Below, one piece after another: positions 50,637 to 59,341 of a stretch of DNA of 64,000 bases. The DNA comes from Lacinutrix jangbogonensis (lineage in GTDB: Bacteria; Bacteroidota; Bacteroidia; Flavobacteriales; Flavobacteriaceae): positions 124,001 through 188,000 of the forward strand of contig NZ_JSWF01000014.1 in NCBI RefSeq assembly GCF_000797445.1, given 5' to 3'. Made by a program: the position numbers and the translations under genes. Position 1 is the stretch's first letter. Each line of letters begins with the position of its first letter. The notes beneath the pieces are model-generated. The model worked only from the letters and a program-made list of their open reading frames with translations, was not told the origin of the DNA and did no database searches.

Positions 50637-52610
50637 ATGAAGAGAATAATATACATCCTTAGCCTATTAGTGCTATTTAGTTGTGCTTCTGCAAATGCGC
50701 AGAAATATAATACACATCGTGTTAAGACGGGAGAAACAGTAGAAACTATTGCGAAAAAATATAAAGTTTCGACTTCAGATATTTATAAGCTAAATCCAGA
50801 TTCTCGAGAAAAACTAAAACCAAATTCAGTTTTAATAATTCCCAAAGCGGGAAGTTTAGATTCAACAACAATTGAAGAACCCAAAACTGAGAAAATAGTT
50901 GAGCGAACTTTAAAACGTTTCACTAAGCACAAAACAAGACGGAAAGAGACTTTATTTAGTATCTCCCAAAAGTATAATATAGAAATTGAAGATATTAAAA
51001 AGTATAATACGTTTCTATATGCTAACAATCTTAAAAAAGGAAATAAACTAAAAATACCTGTCTATAAAACAGTGGTAACAATTAAAACTGTACCAGAAAT
51101 TAAGACAGAAAACACAACTTATGTAGTGCAACCAAAAGAAGGTAAATGGAGAATTGCATACAAATATGGTATAACCGTTCAAGAGTTAGAAAGCTTAAAC
51201 CCTAACCTGCCAGATATATTACAACCCGGTCAAACTATAACCATTCCAAATCTAGAAGCAGATAAGGTAAAAACGATTGAAGCAGAATATAGCTATTACA
51301 AAGTATTACCAAAAGAAGGCTTTTATAGGTTAAAAGTAAAATTAGGTTTAGAGCAGGCCAATTTAGAGCGTTTAAATCCAGAACTGGCAACTACAGGTTT
51401 AAAAGAAGGTATGATATTAAAAGTGCCTTTCGATACTTCTGTTAATAATACAGACAGTGGTATCACACAAGGTACTGTTATTTATAATGTTTCAGGTACT
51501 GTTGAATTATCTAATATAGTAAGAGATTCTAGTATAAAAAACATAGCAGTTATGTTACCTTTTACACTTAATAAAATCGATATAGATTCTGTTTTCGATG
51601 TAAAACGAAAAATAAAAAACGATAGAACTTTAGGAATTACTTTAGATTTTTATTCCGGTGTTTTAGTAGCTTTCGATTCTCTTAAAAAATTAGGTATAAA
51701 CCTAAAAGTGGATGTTTATGATACTCAAAACAGACTTAGTGAAGTTAATTCTATTATAAGAGCAAACGATTTTGATGGCACACATGCTGTAATTGGACCT
51801 TTACTTACTACTAATTTTAATGCTGTTGCTAATGCTTTAGAACGCGATAATATACCTGTAATTTCTCCTATAGTTAAAACCGTTACTCTTGGGCGTAATG
51901 TTTTTCAATCGAGACCAAAGGAAGAGTATTTAAAATCTAAAATTATAGAGTATTTTAAAACCGATTCTACTGCACAAGTATTAATAATAACAGATTTAAA
52001 ACGAAAAGCTGCTAGTGCAAGATTAAAAGGTAAGTTTGCTAATTCTAAATTAGTAACTTCTCGTTTAGATAAAGAAACAAGTAAGGATGCTTATAATCTT
52101 ACAGAAGAAGACTTAATAGAGCTTATTAAGCCTGGGAATAATGTGGTGTTTTTAGAAACCAATAATGCTGGTTTTGTTTCGAATGTATCTAGCATTCTTA
52201 ATGGTTTACAAATAGAAGGCACCAAAATTACGTTAACAACTACAGACCAGAATAAGGCTTTCGAAGGCGAAGAGGTTTCAAATTACCATTTGTCTAACCT
52301 TCATTTTACATATCCTTCAATTTCTAAAATATTGAATTCGCAAACGACCAATTCATTTGTAAAGCATTACAAACAGCAGTATAGCATTTCACCAAATGCT
52401 TATGCTATTCGTGGATTCGACTTAACAATGGATGTGGTATTACGTTTGGTAACGTCTCAAGATTTATATCAGTCTATAAACGATGCTCCTATGACCTCTT
52501 ACATTGAAAATAAATTTGCTTACAAAAAGAAATTGTTTGGAGGTTATTATAATGAAAGCGTATATTTAGTATGGTATAATGATTTAGAAATAGAAGAAGT
52601 AAAGCAATAA
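50637..52610 (+). CDS. LysM-repeat protein fused to a periplasmic-binding-like domain
   Basis: A 657-residue secreted protein (signal about 1-21, FSCASANAQ; the cysteine could also be a lipobox). Three clear LysM modules follow: about 25-70 (HRVKTGETVETIAKKYKVSTSDIYKLNP), about 93-136 (HKTRRKETLFSISQKYNIEIEDIKKYN) and about 154-198 (YVVQPKEGKWRIAYKYGITVQELESLNP), with a fourth weaker one. The last about 370 residues (IKNIAVMLPFTLNKID ... AVIGPLLTTNFNAVANALERDNIPVISPIVK) have the fold of type I periplasmic binding or LivJ-like proteins. LysM binds peptidoglycan; the ligand of the second domain is unknown. A position directly after guaA is conserved in Flavobacteriia as I know them. Confidence 0.85.
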   Translation: MKRIIYILSLLVLFSCASANAQKYNTHRVKTGETVETIAKKYKVSTSDIYKLNPDSREKLKPNSVLIIPKAGSLDSTTIEEPKTEKIVERTLKRFTKHKTRRKETLFSISQKYNIEIEDIKKYNTFLYANNLKKGNKLKIPVYKTVVTIKTVPEIKTENTTYVVQPKEGKWRIAYKYGITVQELESLNPNLPDILQPGQTITIPNLEADKVKTIEAEYSYYKVLPKEGFYRLKVKLGLEQANLERLNPELATTGLKEGMILKVPFDTSVNNTDSGITQGTVIYNVSGTVELSNIVRDSSIKNIAVMLPFTLNKIDIDSVFDVKRKIKNDRTLGITLDFYSGVLVAFDSLKKLGINLKVDVYDTQNRLSEVNSIIRANDFDGTHAVIGPLLTTNFNAVANALERDNIPVISPIVKTVTLGRNVFQSRPKEEYLKSKIIEYFKTDSTAQVLIITDLKRKAASARLKGKFANSKLVTSRLDKETSKDAYNLTEEDLIELIKPGNNVVFLETNNAGFVSNVSSILNGLQIEGTKITLTTTDQNKAFEGEEVSNYHLSNLHFTYPSISKILNSQTTNSFVKHYKQQYSISPNAYAIRGFDLTMDVVLRLVTSQDLYQSINDAPMTSYIENKFAYKKKLFGGYYNESVYLVWYNDLEIEEVKQ

Positions 52611-52651
52611 GTATTGTATGCTTTTCGTTTTCAGTAGATTATAATAAACGT

Positions 52652-53191
52652 ATGAATAAATTTTTTATAATCATTAGCTTTTTGTTATGTATTCAAAGTG
52701 ATTCTCCTGAATTTTCATGGCATGAAAACCATAAATTAAAATGGACGGATTTTGAAGGCGAACCAGATATGGATTCTAGTGCAGCCGCAGTTACAGCTTC
52801 AGGTATTACCTTTAGTTATTCTATTCAAAAAAGCAGTACAGATGGAATTACGGGATTTCAAACTAAAGCATTTGCGCATTTTTATCCAGAAGAGTCTTGG
52901 TGTAAAAAAGACATAATAGACAATCATATTCTAAAACATGAGCAATTTCATTTTAACATTACAGAGTTAAATGTTAGATATTTTCGCGAGAAAGTTTCAA
53001 AACTAAAAATCTCTTCTTCAATTGAAAATCAACTTGATGATTTAAACAATCAAATCAATGAGAATTTAGGAAAAATGCAAAAGCTTTATGATGCGGAAAG
53101 TAATTATTCTATCAATAAAGAATGTCAAGCAAGATGGGTGATTTTTGTAAAGAAAGAATTAAAACGATTAGAAAAATATAAATCTAAGTAA
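52652..53191 (+). CDS. DUF922-domain protein with HExxH-like motif
   Basis: A 179-residue secreted protein (signal about 1-16). The DUF922 region includes WTDFEGEPDMDSSAAAVTASGITFSY and, at 96-100, the metalloprotease-like motif HEQFH followed by NITELNVRYFREK. This is the putative zinc-peptidase signature of the family. The substrate is unknown. It is separated from the LysM protein by 41 nt. Confidence 0.8.
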   Translation: MNKFFIIISFLLCIQSDSPEFSWHENHKLKWTDFEGEPDMDSSAAAVTASGITFSYSIQKSSTDGITGFQTKAFAHFYPEESWCKKDIIDNHILKHEQFHFNITELNVRYFREKVSKLKISSSIENQLDDLNNQINENLGKMQKLYDAESNYSINKECQARWVIFVKKELKRLEKYKSK

Positions 53192-53234
53192 TACCAATTT
53201 ATTTTATGCGACATTCAAAACTTAAATTGTTATA

Positions 53235-53471
53235 ATGCAACTTCAACCAGACAAAACCTTTCTAATCAAGTTAGCACATACCAAAATGCCTTTTGGTAAA
53301 TACGAGGGCAGATATTTAATAGACTTACCAGAATACTATGTGGTTTGGTATCACAACAAAGGCTTCCCAAAAGGTAAACTTGGAGACATGCTAGAAACCG
53401 TTTACACACTTAAATTAAATGGTTTGGAAGGATTAGTGAAAAATATACAGCGAAATTTCGATAAGATTTAG
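53235..53471 (+). CDS. DUF3820-family small protein
   Basis: A 78-residue cytoplasmic protein with the DUF3820 core MPFGKYEGRYLIDLPEYYVVWYHNKGFPKGKLGDML. The function of the family is not established. Its last codons (QRNFDKI, stop) and the following about 25 bases are repeated twice downstream (54928-54976 and 58952-59001). This makes its 3' end look like an insertion site for the accessory segment that separates it from pyrG. Confidence 0.85.
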   Translation: MQLQPDKTFLIKLAHTKMPFGKYEGRYLIDLPEYYVVWYHNKGFPKGKLGDMLETVYTLKLNGLEGLVKNIQRNFDKI

Positions 53472-53492
53472 TTTTCAGGAATCTGCGTTTAA
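53441..53492 (+). repeat. DUF3820 3'-end repeat, copy R1 (intact gene end)
   Basis: AATTTCGATAAGATTTAG plus TTTTCAGGAATCTGCGTTTAA forms the gene's end and 3' flank. Copies R2 and R3 match 14-17 of the central 18 bases and carry a related flank (TTCAAGAAGGTTCGTT and TTTTCGGGAGGTTCGTTTAA). Confidence 0.7.
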
Positions 53493-53545
53493 ACGTAATT
53501 TGTCCAGTTAGTTACGTAATTACTTGTCTAAGTATTTACAATAGT

Positions 53546-54811
53546 TTAATTGCTTTTTAATATTTTTTTTATGTAAAAATCTTTATCTGCAGACATCTTT
53601 ATTATATACATTCCGTTACTCAAACTCTTCACATTTAGGTCTAAACGTGCAACATCTTGTACCGTTTTTTCTAAAACAATTTTGCCGCTAATATCAAAAA
53701 TTAGAATGTTTAGATCTGCATAGTTTTTATTCAATTTTATATTAAGAGTATTATATGCAGGGTTTGGAAACAAGCTTACGCCTTCTATATCAAATTCCGC
53801 GACACTTAAATTAGTAATACTTATATTTTTTGTTTTGGTGTTAGATTTACCACATTTAGTATTTGTTAGAGACACGGAATAATTACCAATGGCTAAAAAG
53901 GTATGGACAGGGTTTATTTCTGTAGATGCAGTGCCATCACCAAAATCCCAAAGTATGGAGTCAAAATCTGCACTTGTATTTGTAAATGAAACAACATCTG
54001 TAGTAATAACTTCAGAATAATCTGCCATGGCTTGATTTATAGTAAAATCCCAGTTAGTAATAGTATCAAAAACTATTGTCTTTGCTGCCATCTTAATAGT
54101 ATTAGCTAAAGTTTCAGATAAAGATGAGTTCCATGTAATTGTCGTTGGGTCTTTTTTGTAAATCATAGTATAAAAGGCACATGCTGCGGCATAAGAACCG
54201 GCTAAAGATGGATGTGAACCATCACTTGAGTATAAGTCAATACTAGGATGGTTTGTTCTAATAAACCTCCAAACGGCTCCTGCTGGTGCAACTTCAGCTT
54301 CATTGGTATCTGCCATGAGACTATAAGTCGCTTTAATGGCATCGTCCATACCTTCATAGGTGCAAACCCAAGGCCTAATTGCGCAATTTCCTGCATCTCC
54401 ATTCTCTCTTCCCCAAGTCATATAAAATAGAGGTTGAGAGCATACATCATTAGCTCTTATTGTATTGCTTAAGGATGCTGCATAGGGATATAATTCTGTT
54501 GCCATTTGCGATGGACTCAAAGACGTTTCCTGGCTTTGAGCTTGTAAAGTAACATAATCCCAATTATCTGAATTAATTTTATTTAGAGTAGTCGTGTTAG
54601 AAGCATGGTTTATAAAGCGAAAACCTCCTGGTGTATTAGAATCATAAATCAATACATCTCCTGTACTCATCGCCATGTTATTTACAAGTGATGGTAAATT
54701 GTTTGATGCTGTATAACTATTGCCAATAAATAATACTTTTTTTGTTATTTGGCTAGTAGCAGAAATAATACAAAAGAAGATTAAACTATAAGAAAGTAAT
54801 AAGTGTCTCAT
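53546..54811 (-). CDS. T9SS-exported SGNH hydrolase with PKD domain
   Basis: A 421-residue secreted protein. It has a signal peptide (1-21) and an SGNH/DUF4886-like hydrolase domain with block I VLFIGNSYTASNNLPSLV (catalytic serine in GNSYT) and block V DGSHPSLAGSYAAACAFYTMIY (Asp and His). The N and G blocks are in LQAQSQETSLS and LFYMTWGRENGDAG. A PKD-like domain (about 265-320, ADFDSILWDFGDGTASTEINPVHTF) and a type A sorting domain (SLFPNPAYNTLNIKL ... MYIIKMSADKDFYIKKILK) follow. Such enzymes commonly de-esterify polysaccharides; the exact substrate is unknown. It is flanked by copies R1 and R2 of the DUF3820 end. Confidence 0.85.
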   Translation of the reverse strand: MRHLLLSYSLIFFCIISATSQITKKVLFIGNSYTASNNLPSLVNNMAMSTGDVLIYDSNTPGGFRFINHASNTTTLNKINSDNWDYVTLQAQSQETSLSPSQMATELYPYAASLSNTIRANDVCSQPLFYMTWGRENGDAGNCAIRPWVCTYEGMDDAIKATYSLMADTNEAEVAPAGAVWRFIRTNHPSIDLYSSDGSHPSLAGSYAAACAFYTMIYKKDPTTITWNSSLSETLANTIKMAAKTIVFDTITNWDFTINQAMADYSEVITTDVVSFTNTSADFDSILWDFGDGTASTEINPVHTFLAIGNYSVSLTNTKCGKSNTKTKNISITNLSVAEFDIEGVSLFPNPAYNTLNIKLNKNYADLNILIFDISGKIVLEKTVQDVARLDLNVKSLSNGMYIIKMSADKDFYIKKILKSN

Positions 54812-55198
54812 TTTTATTTAGTTCTTTAGATTCTAAAAGTAAACAAAGTTGTTTGAGTTTTATTCTAAACTATGGTAAAAATAACAGATTAACGCTTTAA
54901 CTAATTAATTTTAAAGAATAGGTGAGTAAGATAGAACGTAATTTCGATAAGATTTAATTTCAAGAAGGTTCGTTGTATGTTATTCGTGTTGGCTAGCAAC
55001 TAAATTAGTAATAGAATACTAACCAAATGTAAAGCCTTAGAGTTTTGAAGAGTTATAACCCAATGAAATTTAAATGTACCTTAAAATGATGTTTCCAAGA
55101 TTAATGTAATAAAAAGACAAGAGGTATGATATATGTCAGCTTTTAGTGAAATAGGAACGATTATATTGTGATTTATTTAATTTTTAAAAGATTAAAAG
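54812..55198. other. Non-coding stretch with repeat copy R2
   Basis: No gene is seen in these 387 bases. At the left a minus-strand CAACTTTG (54843-54850) may be the -7 box of the SGNH gene. Copy R2 of the DUF3820 end lies at 54928-54976. No TAnnTTTG box is found close to the start at 55199. Confidence 0.5.
54928..54976 (+). repeat. DUF3820 3'-end repeat, copy R2
   Basis: The bases read in frame as KIERNFDKI and a stop, against KNIQRNFDKI and a stop in the intact gene. A stop codon lies just upstream (TAG at 54919-54921), so only a tail fragment remains. The downstream flank TTTCAAGAAGGTTCGTT matches R3 better than R1. Confidence 0.65.
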
Positions 55199-57007
55199 AT
55201 GATTTCACCTAAATCGATGCACACTTTTCATATTCCGGTAATGGGATTAGCGTATACCATAGATAGTCCGATTCGTGTGGCTCAATATGGAATTTCTTCA
55301 GTAATATCAATTATTGACGACGATCTTATGGAAAAAATGAATGCATTTTATAGCAAAAAATTCAATCTGCCATATAAGGAAATATCAAAAAAAGATAAGG
55401 ATTATCGTGCCCAGCGCATTACTTCTTATTTAAATGTTGTGGATGCTATTGTTAGAGAAAAATTCTCAAAATTAAAAACAGAATTATCAGAAAGCAAATT
55501 AGCTTTAGAAAATTTCATGGCTACCTTGCCAAATAAATCCAGTATTAAAGAAGGGATTTCCAATGTGTTAGATGAAGGTTCTACTCTGAAAGGGAGTGTT
55601 TTAGACTACTTGGAAAAGCATTTAAAAGTTGGTGATATTGATGTGAATATCATGACAAAAGTTGATAAGAATAATTTTTTTAAAGGCGAACAATTACCAG
55701 TTGAGTTTAATGATGCACATGCTTCACTTCGTGGTTTTGCTAATAGTAATTTGAATTCTTCAGTTGTGTTATCTGCAGGAATGAACCCGAGATTATACAG
55801 TTACTTTGAAAATTTTAACGATTTTTTTCCAGATCGCGAGGGTCAGTTAAAAAAGAAGATTATTCTTAAAGTTAGCGATTATTGTTCAGCTACCATTCAA
55901 GGAAAGTTTTTAGCTAAAAAAGGACTTTGGGTTTCAGAATATCGTATCGAATCTGGTCTAAATTGTGGCGGACATGCCTTTGCAACAGATGGGTTTTTGT
56001 TAGGTCCTATTTTAGAAGAAATTAAGAATAAAAAAGAAGAACTAATGCAAGACACGTACGCTATTTTTGAAAAAGCGCTAAGTCTAAAAGAATGTATTGT
56101 TCCAGAGCGACCTTTAGATTTAAAGATCACGGTTCAAGGTGGTGTTGGAATAGCAGATGAACACGAATTTTTGCTTGAAAACTATAAGGTAGATTCTGTA
56201 GGTTGGGGAACTCCATTTTTATTAGTTCCAGAAGCCACATCTGTAGATAAACAAACCAGGGCATTATTAGTAAATGCTAAAGAGAAAGATTTGTATTTAA
56301 GTGGTATTTCACCGCTAGGAGTTCCTTTTAATACGATAAAAGGAACCTCAAATGAGTTCTACAAACAAAAACGTATCGATAACAATAAAGCAGGAAGTTC
56401 TTGTCCAAAAAAATACTTGGCTTTGAGTAAAGAATTTGGTCCAGAAGGTATTTGTACAGCTTCAAAAATATATCAAGATGTGAAGCTGCAAGAATTAGAA
56501 GCTAAACGATTTGGAGTGACTGCAGATATGTCTAAAAATGCTGAAGCCAAAATTATAGAAAAAGCGTGCCTTTGCGTAGGTTTGGCCAATGCGTCTTATT
56601 TGGAAAATGATATTAAAATAAAAGGTCAGGAGCAAGGTGTAGTCATTTGTCCAGGACCAAATATGGCTTATTTTGATAAGGAAGTGTCGCTTTCGAAAAT
56701 GATGCAGCATATTTATGGAAATGGATCTGTACTTTCACATATCAACCGCCCAAATATGTTTGTCAAAGAATTGAAAATGTATGTAGATTATTTAAAAAAT
56801 GAAATCACTGCTATTTCACAAGAAGTTACAACTAAGCAAATTAAGAAATGGGTCGCTTTCAGGAACAATTTGTTTAACGGCATTTCTTATTATCAGGATT
56901 TGTTTCAAGCGCCTATATCTTCTGAAAGTGAAAACATACAAAAGGAACTTCAGTTTTATAAAGAAGAACTTATCGAAGTTACAATTCCGGAATTGGAAGC
57001 GGTGTAA
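55199..57007 (+). CDS. Unrecognised 602-residue protein, probable FMN-type TIM barrel with conserved-looking cysteines
   Basis: I cannot assign a named family. The N-terminus (MHTFHIPVMGLAYTIDSPIRVAQYGISSVISIIDD) reads like the first strand-helix of FMN-binding TIM barrels of the nitronate monooxygenase/IMPDH group. The second half has LKITVQGGVGIADEHEFLLENYKVDSVGWGTPFLLVPEAT (309-347), which looks like the phosphate-binding end (GGVG, then G-x-x-F-x-x-x-x-EA). A region rich in cysteines follows (C402, C419, C457, C459, C484) plus C229 and C256 (LNCGGHAF). Those may hold an iron-sulfur cluster. There is no signal peptide. An ATG at 55217 (MHTFHIP) is an alternative start. It stands alone in the accessory segment, between R2 and R3. 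Confidence 0.5.
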   Translation: MISPKSMHTFHIPVMGLAYTIDSPIRVAQYGISSVISIIDDDLMEKMNAFYSKKFNLPYKEISKKDKDYRAQRITSYLNVVDAIVREKFSKLKTELSESKLALENFMATLPNKSSIKEGISNVLDEGSTLKGSVLDYLEKHLKVGDIDVNIMTKVDKNNFFKGEQLPVEFNDAHASLRGFANSNLNSSVVLSAGMNPRLYSYFENFNDFFPDREGQLKKKIILKVSDYCSATIQGKFLAKKGLWVSEYRIESGLNCGGHAFATDGFLLGPILEEIKNKKEELMQDTYAIFEKALSLKECIVPERPLDLKITVQGGVGIADEHEFLLENYKVDSVGWGTPFLLVPEATSVDKQTRALLVNAKEKDLYLSGISPLGVPFNTIKGTSNEFYKQKRIDNNKAGSSCPKKYLALSKEFGPEGICTASKIYQDVKLQELEAKRFGVTADMSKNAEAKIIEKACLCVGLANASYLENDIKIKGQEQGVVICPGPNMAYFDKEVSLSKMMQHIYGNGSVLSHINRPNMFVKELKMYVDYLKNEITAISQEVTTKQIKKWVAFRNNLFNGISYYQDLFQAPISSESENIQKELQFYKEELIEVTIPELEAV

Positions 57008-57015
57008 TTGTAGGG

Positions 57016-57213
57016 TTTAATAATAATGAAAGATTAAAAACGTCAGCGCACACTATTCAACTAATCGAATTTATAATAAAAAAACCAAGCCTAAATTCAT
57101 CTCAAATTAGACTTCTAATGCCAAATTATAAGGTTAGTGCAGTATCAAGATGGAACTCATTAGTACACAAACATGTTTTCCCGTTAGATCTCTTTTCTTT
57201 ATTATTTATTTAA
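57016..57213 (+). pseudogene. Open frame without start, coding-like remnant
   Basis: Sixty-five codons are open here, reading FNNNERLKTSAHTIQLIEFIIK, then KPSLNSSQIRLLMPNYKVSAVSRWNSLVHKHVF, ending in TAA. No ATG, GTG or TTG start is present in frame near the 5' end. The composition (alternating helices with SSQIRLLMPNYKVSAVSRWNSL) suggests a small helix-turn-helix protein that has lost its beginning. The stop is 3 nt from the end of the convergent gene. Confidence 0.3.
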
Positions 57214-57215
57214 GC

Positions 57216-57776
57216 TTAATGGTGCCAAGCATACAAAATTATAGACGAATCGTCTGAAAGGAGGGCCACATAAGAATGCAATTGATTGCCTTTTGTAAGA
57301 CTATATTCACTGGAGATTTGAAGATTATTAGTAGTATCCAGAATGTTTTGAATTTTTTGATCCAGTAATTTGTCTTTTCCTTTAAGCCTTGTTTTTGTTG
57401 AAAAGCCTTTAGTGTCCATGTGGTCTGCAAGGTTTCGATAGTGTGTTTCATCCATATGGATTAAGGAAAGACTAATATAACCTCTAGCGTAGGCACCAAA
57501 AGTCCAGTTTTCTTGATGAATAAAGTGAGCGCTCTCTGGTAAATCTAAACCTGTAACTTCTTTAAAATGTTCTTTGTACATGCTGTTTGGGTTATAAATA
57601 CCTTGATAACTAGCATAGCTCAACCACAATATAGGGAGCAATGCAAGTAATCGCCATACTTTCTTATACTTCATCTTTTTTACGTACCAATAAATACCAA
57701 AGGCAATGCCAATTGGAATTCCGTAAACAAATACTATTCCTATTAAAAGTGTAAAGATGGATGTGAGTGTTTCCAT
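57216..57776 (-). CDS. Hypothetical membrane protein
   Basis: A 186-residue protein with two N-terminal helices (about 7-30 and 40-56), then a soluble domain of about 125 residues (FKEVTGLDLPESAHFIHQENWTFGAYARGYISLSLIHMDETHYRNLADHM). I do not recognise it. It is followed on the minus strand, with a 30-nt gap upstream, by the Sel1 protein gene, so the two may be one unit. It is typical of lineage-specific accessory proteins. Confidence 0.55.
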   Translation of the reverse strand: METLTSIFTLLIGIVFVYGIPIGIAFGIYWYVKKMKYKKVWRLLALLPILWLSYASYQGIYNPNSMYKEHFKEVTGLDLPESAHFIHQENWTFGAYARGYISLSLIHMDETHYRNLADHMDTKGFSTKTRLKGKDKLLDQKIQNILDTTNNLQISSEYSLTKGNQLHSYVALLSDDSSIILYAWHH

Positions 57777-57806
57777 TTCGTTATTGTGTTTTATTCGTTA
57801 AAATGA

Positions 57807-58625
57807 TCAATCCAAATACTGCTGTAAGTTTTCTTTTAGCCATAGTTCTTTTGCTTTTTCATTTCCTTGATCTACTGCTTTTTTTACCCAACTTGCTCCA
57901 ATTTTTTCATCTTTCTCAACGCCATTGCCTCCAAGATATAAAAAGCCAACATAGAATTGTGCGTTAGAGTTTCCTTTTTCGGCTCCCATTTTAAACATTT
58001 TAAATGCGAGTTTAAAATTTCTTTCAATTAAAGTCCCATTCGCATACATAAAGCCTAAACCAACCATGCAATTTGAAGAATCGCAATCAATTCCCCTTTG
58101 ATAAGTTTCTTTGGCAGCAATACCATTTTTAGAGGTTCCAGAGCCTTTAACGTATTTTCTCCCTAGTAAATAGCACGCATCAAAACCTAAAGTAGCATCA
58201 CATTGACAGCCCGATAATTCAACATGCTTTTTGAGCCATTTAAACGCATCTTCAGATTCAGGTGAAGTAACTTCATAATATAAATAAATTCCCTGTAGCG
58301 ATACCTTATTACCAAGTTCAGCAGATTTTTCGATCCAAAGATAACCTTCACCAGGATTCTTCATGATACCATAATACAGACCCAATTTATGAATAGCCTT
58401 TACGTTTCCTTGTTCTCCACTTTTTTTTAACCACTCCAATCCCCTTTTAATATCTTGTTGGATACCTGCTATTTTAAATTTGGAATCAAAGTAGATTAAT
58501 CCTAGTTTATATTGTGAAACAGCATCGCCTTTCTCAGCTGTTTTTTGCAGGTCTTTAAAATCAACATCTTGGCAATTTGCTTGTAACGAAATAAATAGAA
58601 GGAGTGTAATTGATAAATACTTCAT
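57807..58625 (-). CDS. Sel1-repeat secreted protein
   Basis: A 272-residue protein with a signal peptide (1-18, ending in ANCQ). Six or so Sel1-like repeats of about 36 residues are seen: GDAVSQYKLGLIYFD, GNVKAIHKLGLYYG, GNKVSLQGIYLYYE, CDSSNCMVGLGFMYANGT and GNSNAQFYVGFLYLGGNGVEKDEKIGASWVKKAVDQGN. Sel1 solenoids bind other proteins. One repeat (ELSGCQCDATLGFDACYLLGRKYVKG) carries cysteines that may form disulfides. The partner is unknown. Confidence 0.8.
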   Translation of the reverse strand: MKYLSITLLLFISLQANCQDVDFKDLQKTAEKGDAVSQYKLGLIYFDSKFKIAGIQQDIKRGLEWLKKSGEQGNVKAIHKLGLYYGIMKNPGEGYLWIEKSAELGNKVSLQGIYLYYEVTSPESEDAFKWLKKHVELSGCQCDATLGFDACYLLGRKYVKGSGTSKNGIAAKETYQRGIDCDSSNCMVGLGFMYANGTLIERNFKLAFKMFKMGAEKGNSNAQFYVGFLYLGGNGVEKDEKIGASWVKKAVDQGNEKAKELWLKENLQQYLD

Positions 58626-58951
58626 AGGGTATAAACTGTTTATTAGAGATTAAAAATGAGCTTTTAATTCAATCAAGCAGTTTAAATTCAGAAGTAAAAA
58701 ATATCAAATAATGTCATTGCTTAACGGCATCGTTTCGAAGAATTCATAGACTTCTTGTAAGGTACTTGATTTGTTATCTAACACTTTCGGTTTTTTGTTG
58801 CTAACGTGTTCGCACAAGGTTTTCGTTGCATTTGGGTAGCTTAAATTAGTAAAAAAAAATGACTAGAGGGAAATCCGAAGGAATTTTCCTAGTACAACAC
58901 AAACCAAACAATTAATTAGAGATGTTGTTATCATTAGTTTTTTTTAATTTT

Positions 58952-59001
58952 CAAATACACGTCAATTTCGCTAGGATTTAGTTTTCGGGAGGTTCGTTTA
59001 A
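58952..59001 (+). repeat. DUF3820 3'-end repeat, copy R3
   Basis: AATTTCGCTAGGATTTAG matches the intact end at 16 of 18 positions, and the flank TTTTCGGGAGGTTCGTTTAA matches R1 and R2. It reads NFARI and a stop in the gene frame. Confidence 0.65.
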
Positions 59002-59008
59002 CGGTTTT

Positions 59009-59118
59009 GTATAACGAAAGTGGCGCCTATCGAAGTTTCGTTGTTGTCAGATTTAAAGATAGTTAATTATTTGTACGAACCCTTATTCTAGTAAAAATCT
59101 AAGCCATTTTTGTTATAC
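59009..59118. repeat. Long-range imperfect inverted repeat (attC-like arms)
   Basis: GTATAACGAAAGTGGC (59009-59024) and GCCATTTTTGTTATAC (59103-59118) are complementary at 14 of 16 positions. The two differences would be G-T wobbles in single-stranded DNA or RNA. The 78-nt centre is mostly unstructured. The outer arms with a GTTATACGTTGTTA end recall recombination sites of gene cassettes. Confidence 0.5.
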
Positions 59119-59341
59119 GTTGTTACCATTAGTTACGGCACGCCCTATCCACCACTGAACTAAAAATTACTATTTTTCACTATTGGATTTGTTCTGAGCT
59201 TAATAGCTCTTTGTTACTTGGAAAATGAGTTGTATTTTTTGGGCTAAACTATAATTTTTTCTACGTAGTAACGCGTATATATTCTTTGAAATATTATTTG
59301 TATTTTTATGATTTTTGAAATCTTACTAAAAAACCAACTCT

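Larger units (their letters stand above)
58626..59341. other. 716-base non-coding stretch with repeats and large hairpins
   Basis: No credible gene is seen. It contains a hairpin at 58863-58894 (CTAGAGGGAAATCC against GGAATTTTCCTAG), copy R3 of the DUF3820 end (58952-59001), and a long-range inverted repeat with arms at 59009-59024 and 59103-59118. Sequences of the form GTTGTTAxCATTAG occur twice (58924 and 59120). No promoter with an exact TAnnTTTG was found before 59342. Confidence 0.5.

Noticed and set aside
54202-54430. Short open frames inside the SGNH hydrolase gene
   Set aside because: They are other-frame shadows of the longer gene with signal peptide, catalytic blocks and sorting domain.
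58626-59341. A full integron platform
   Set aside because: Only attC-like arms are seen; no integrase gene is present in the window, so only a low-confidence repeat is reported.
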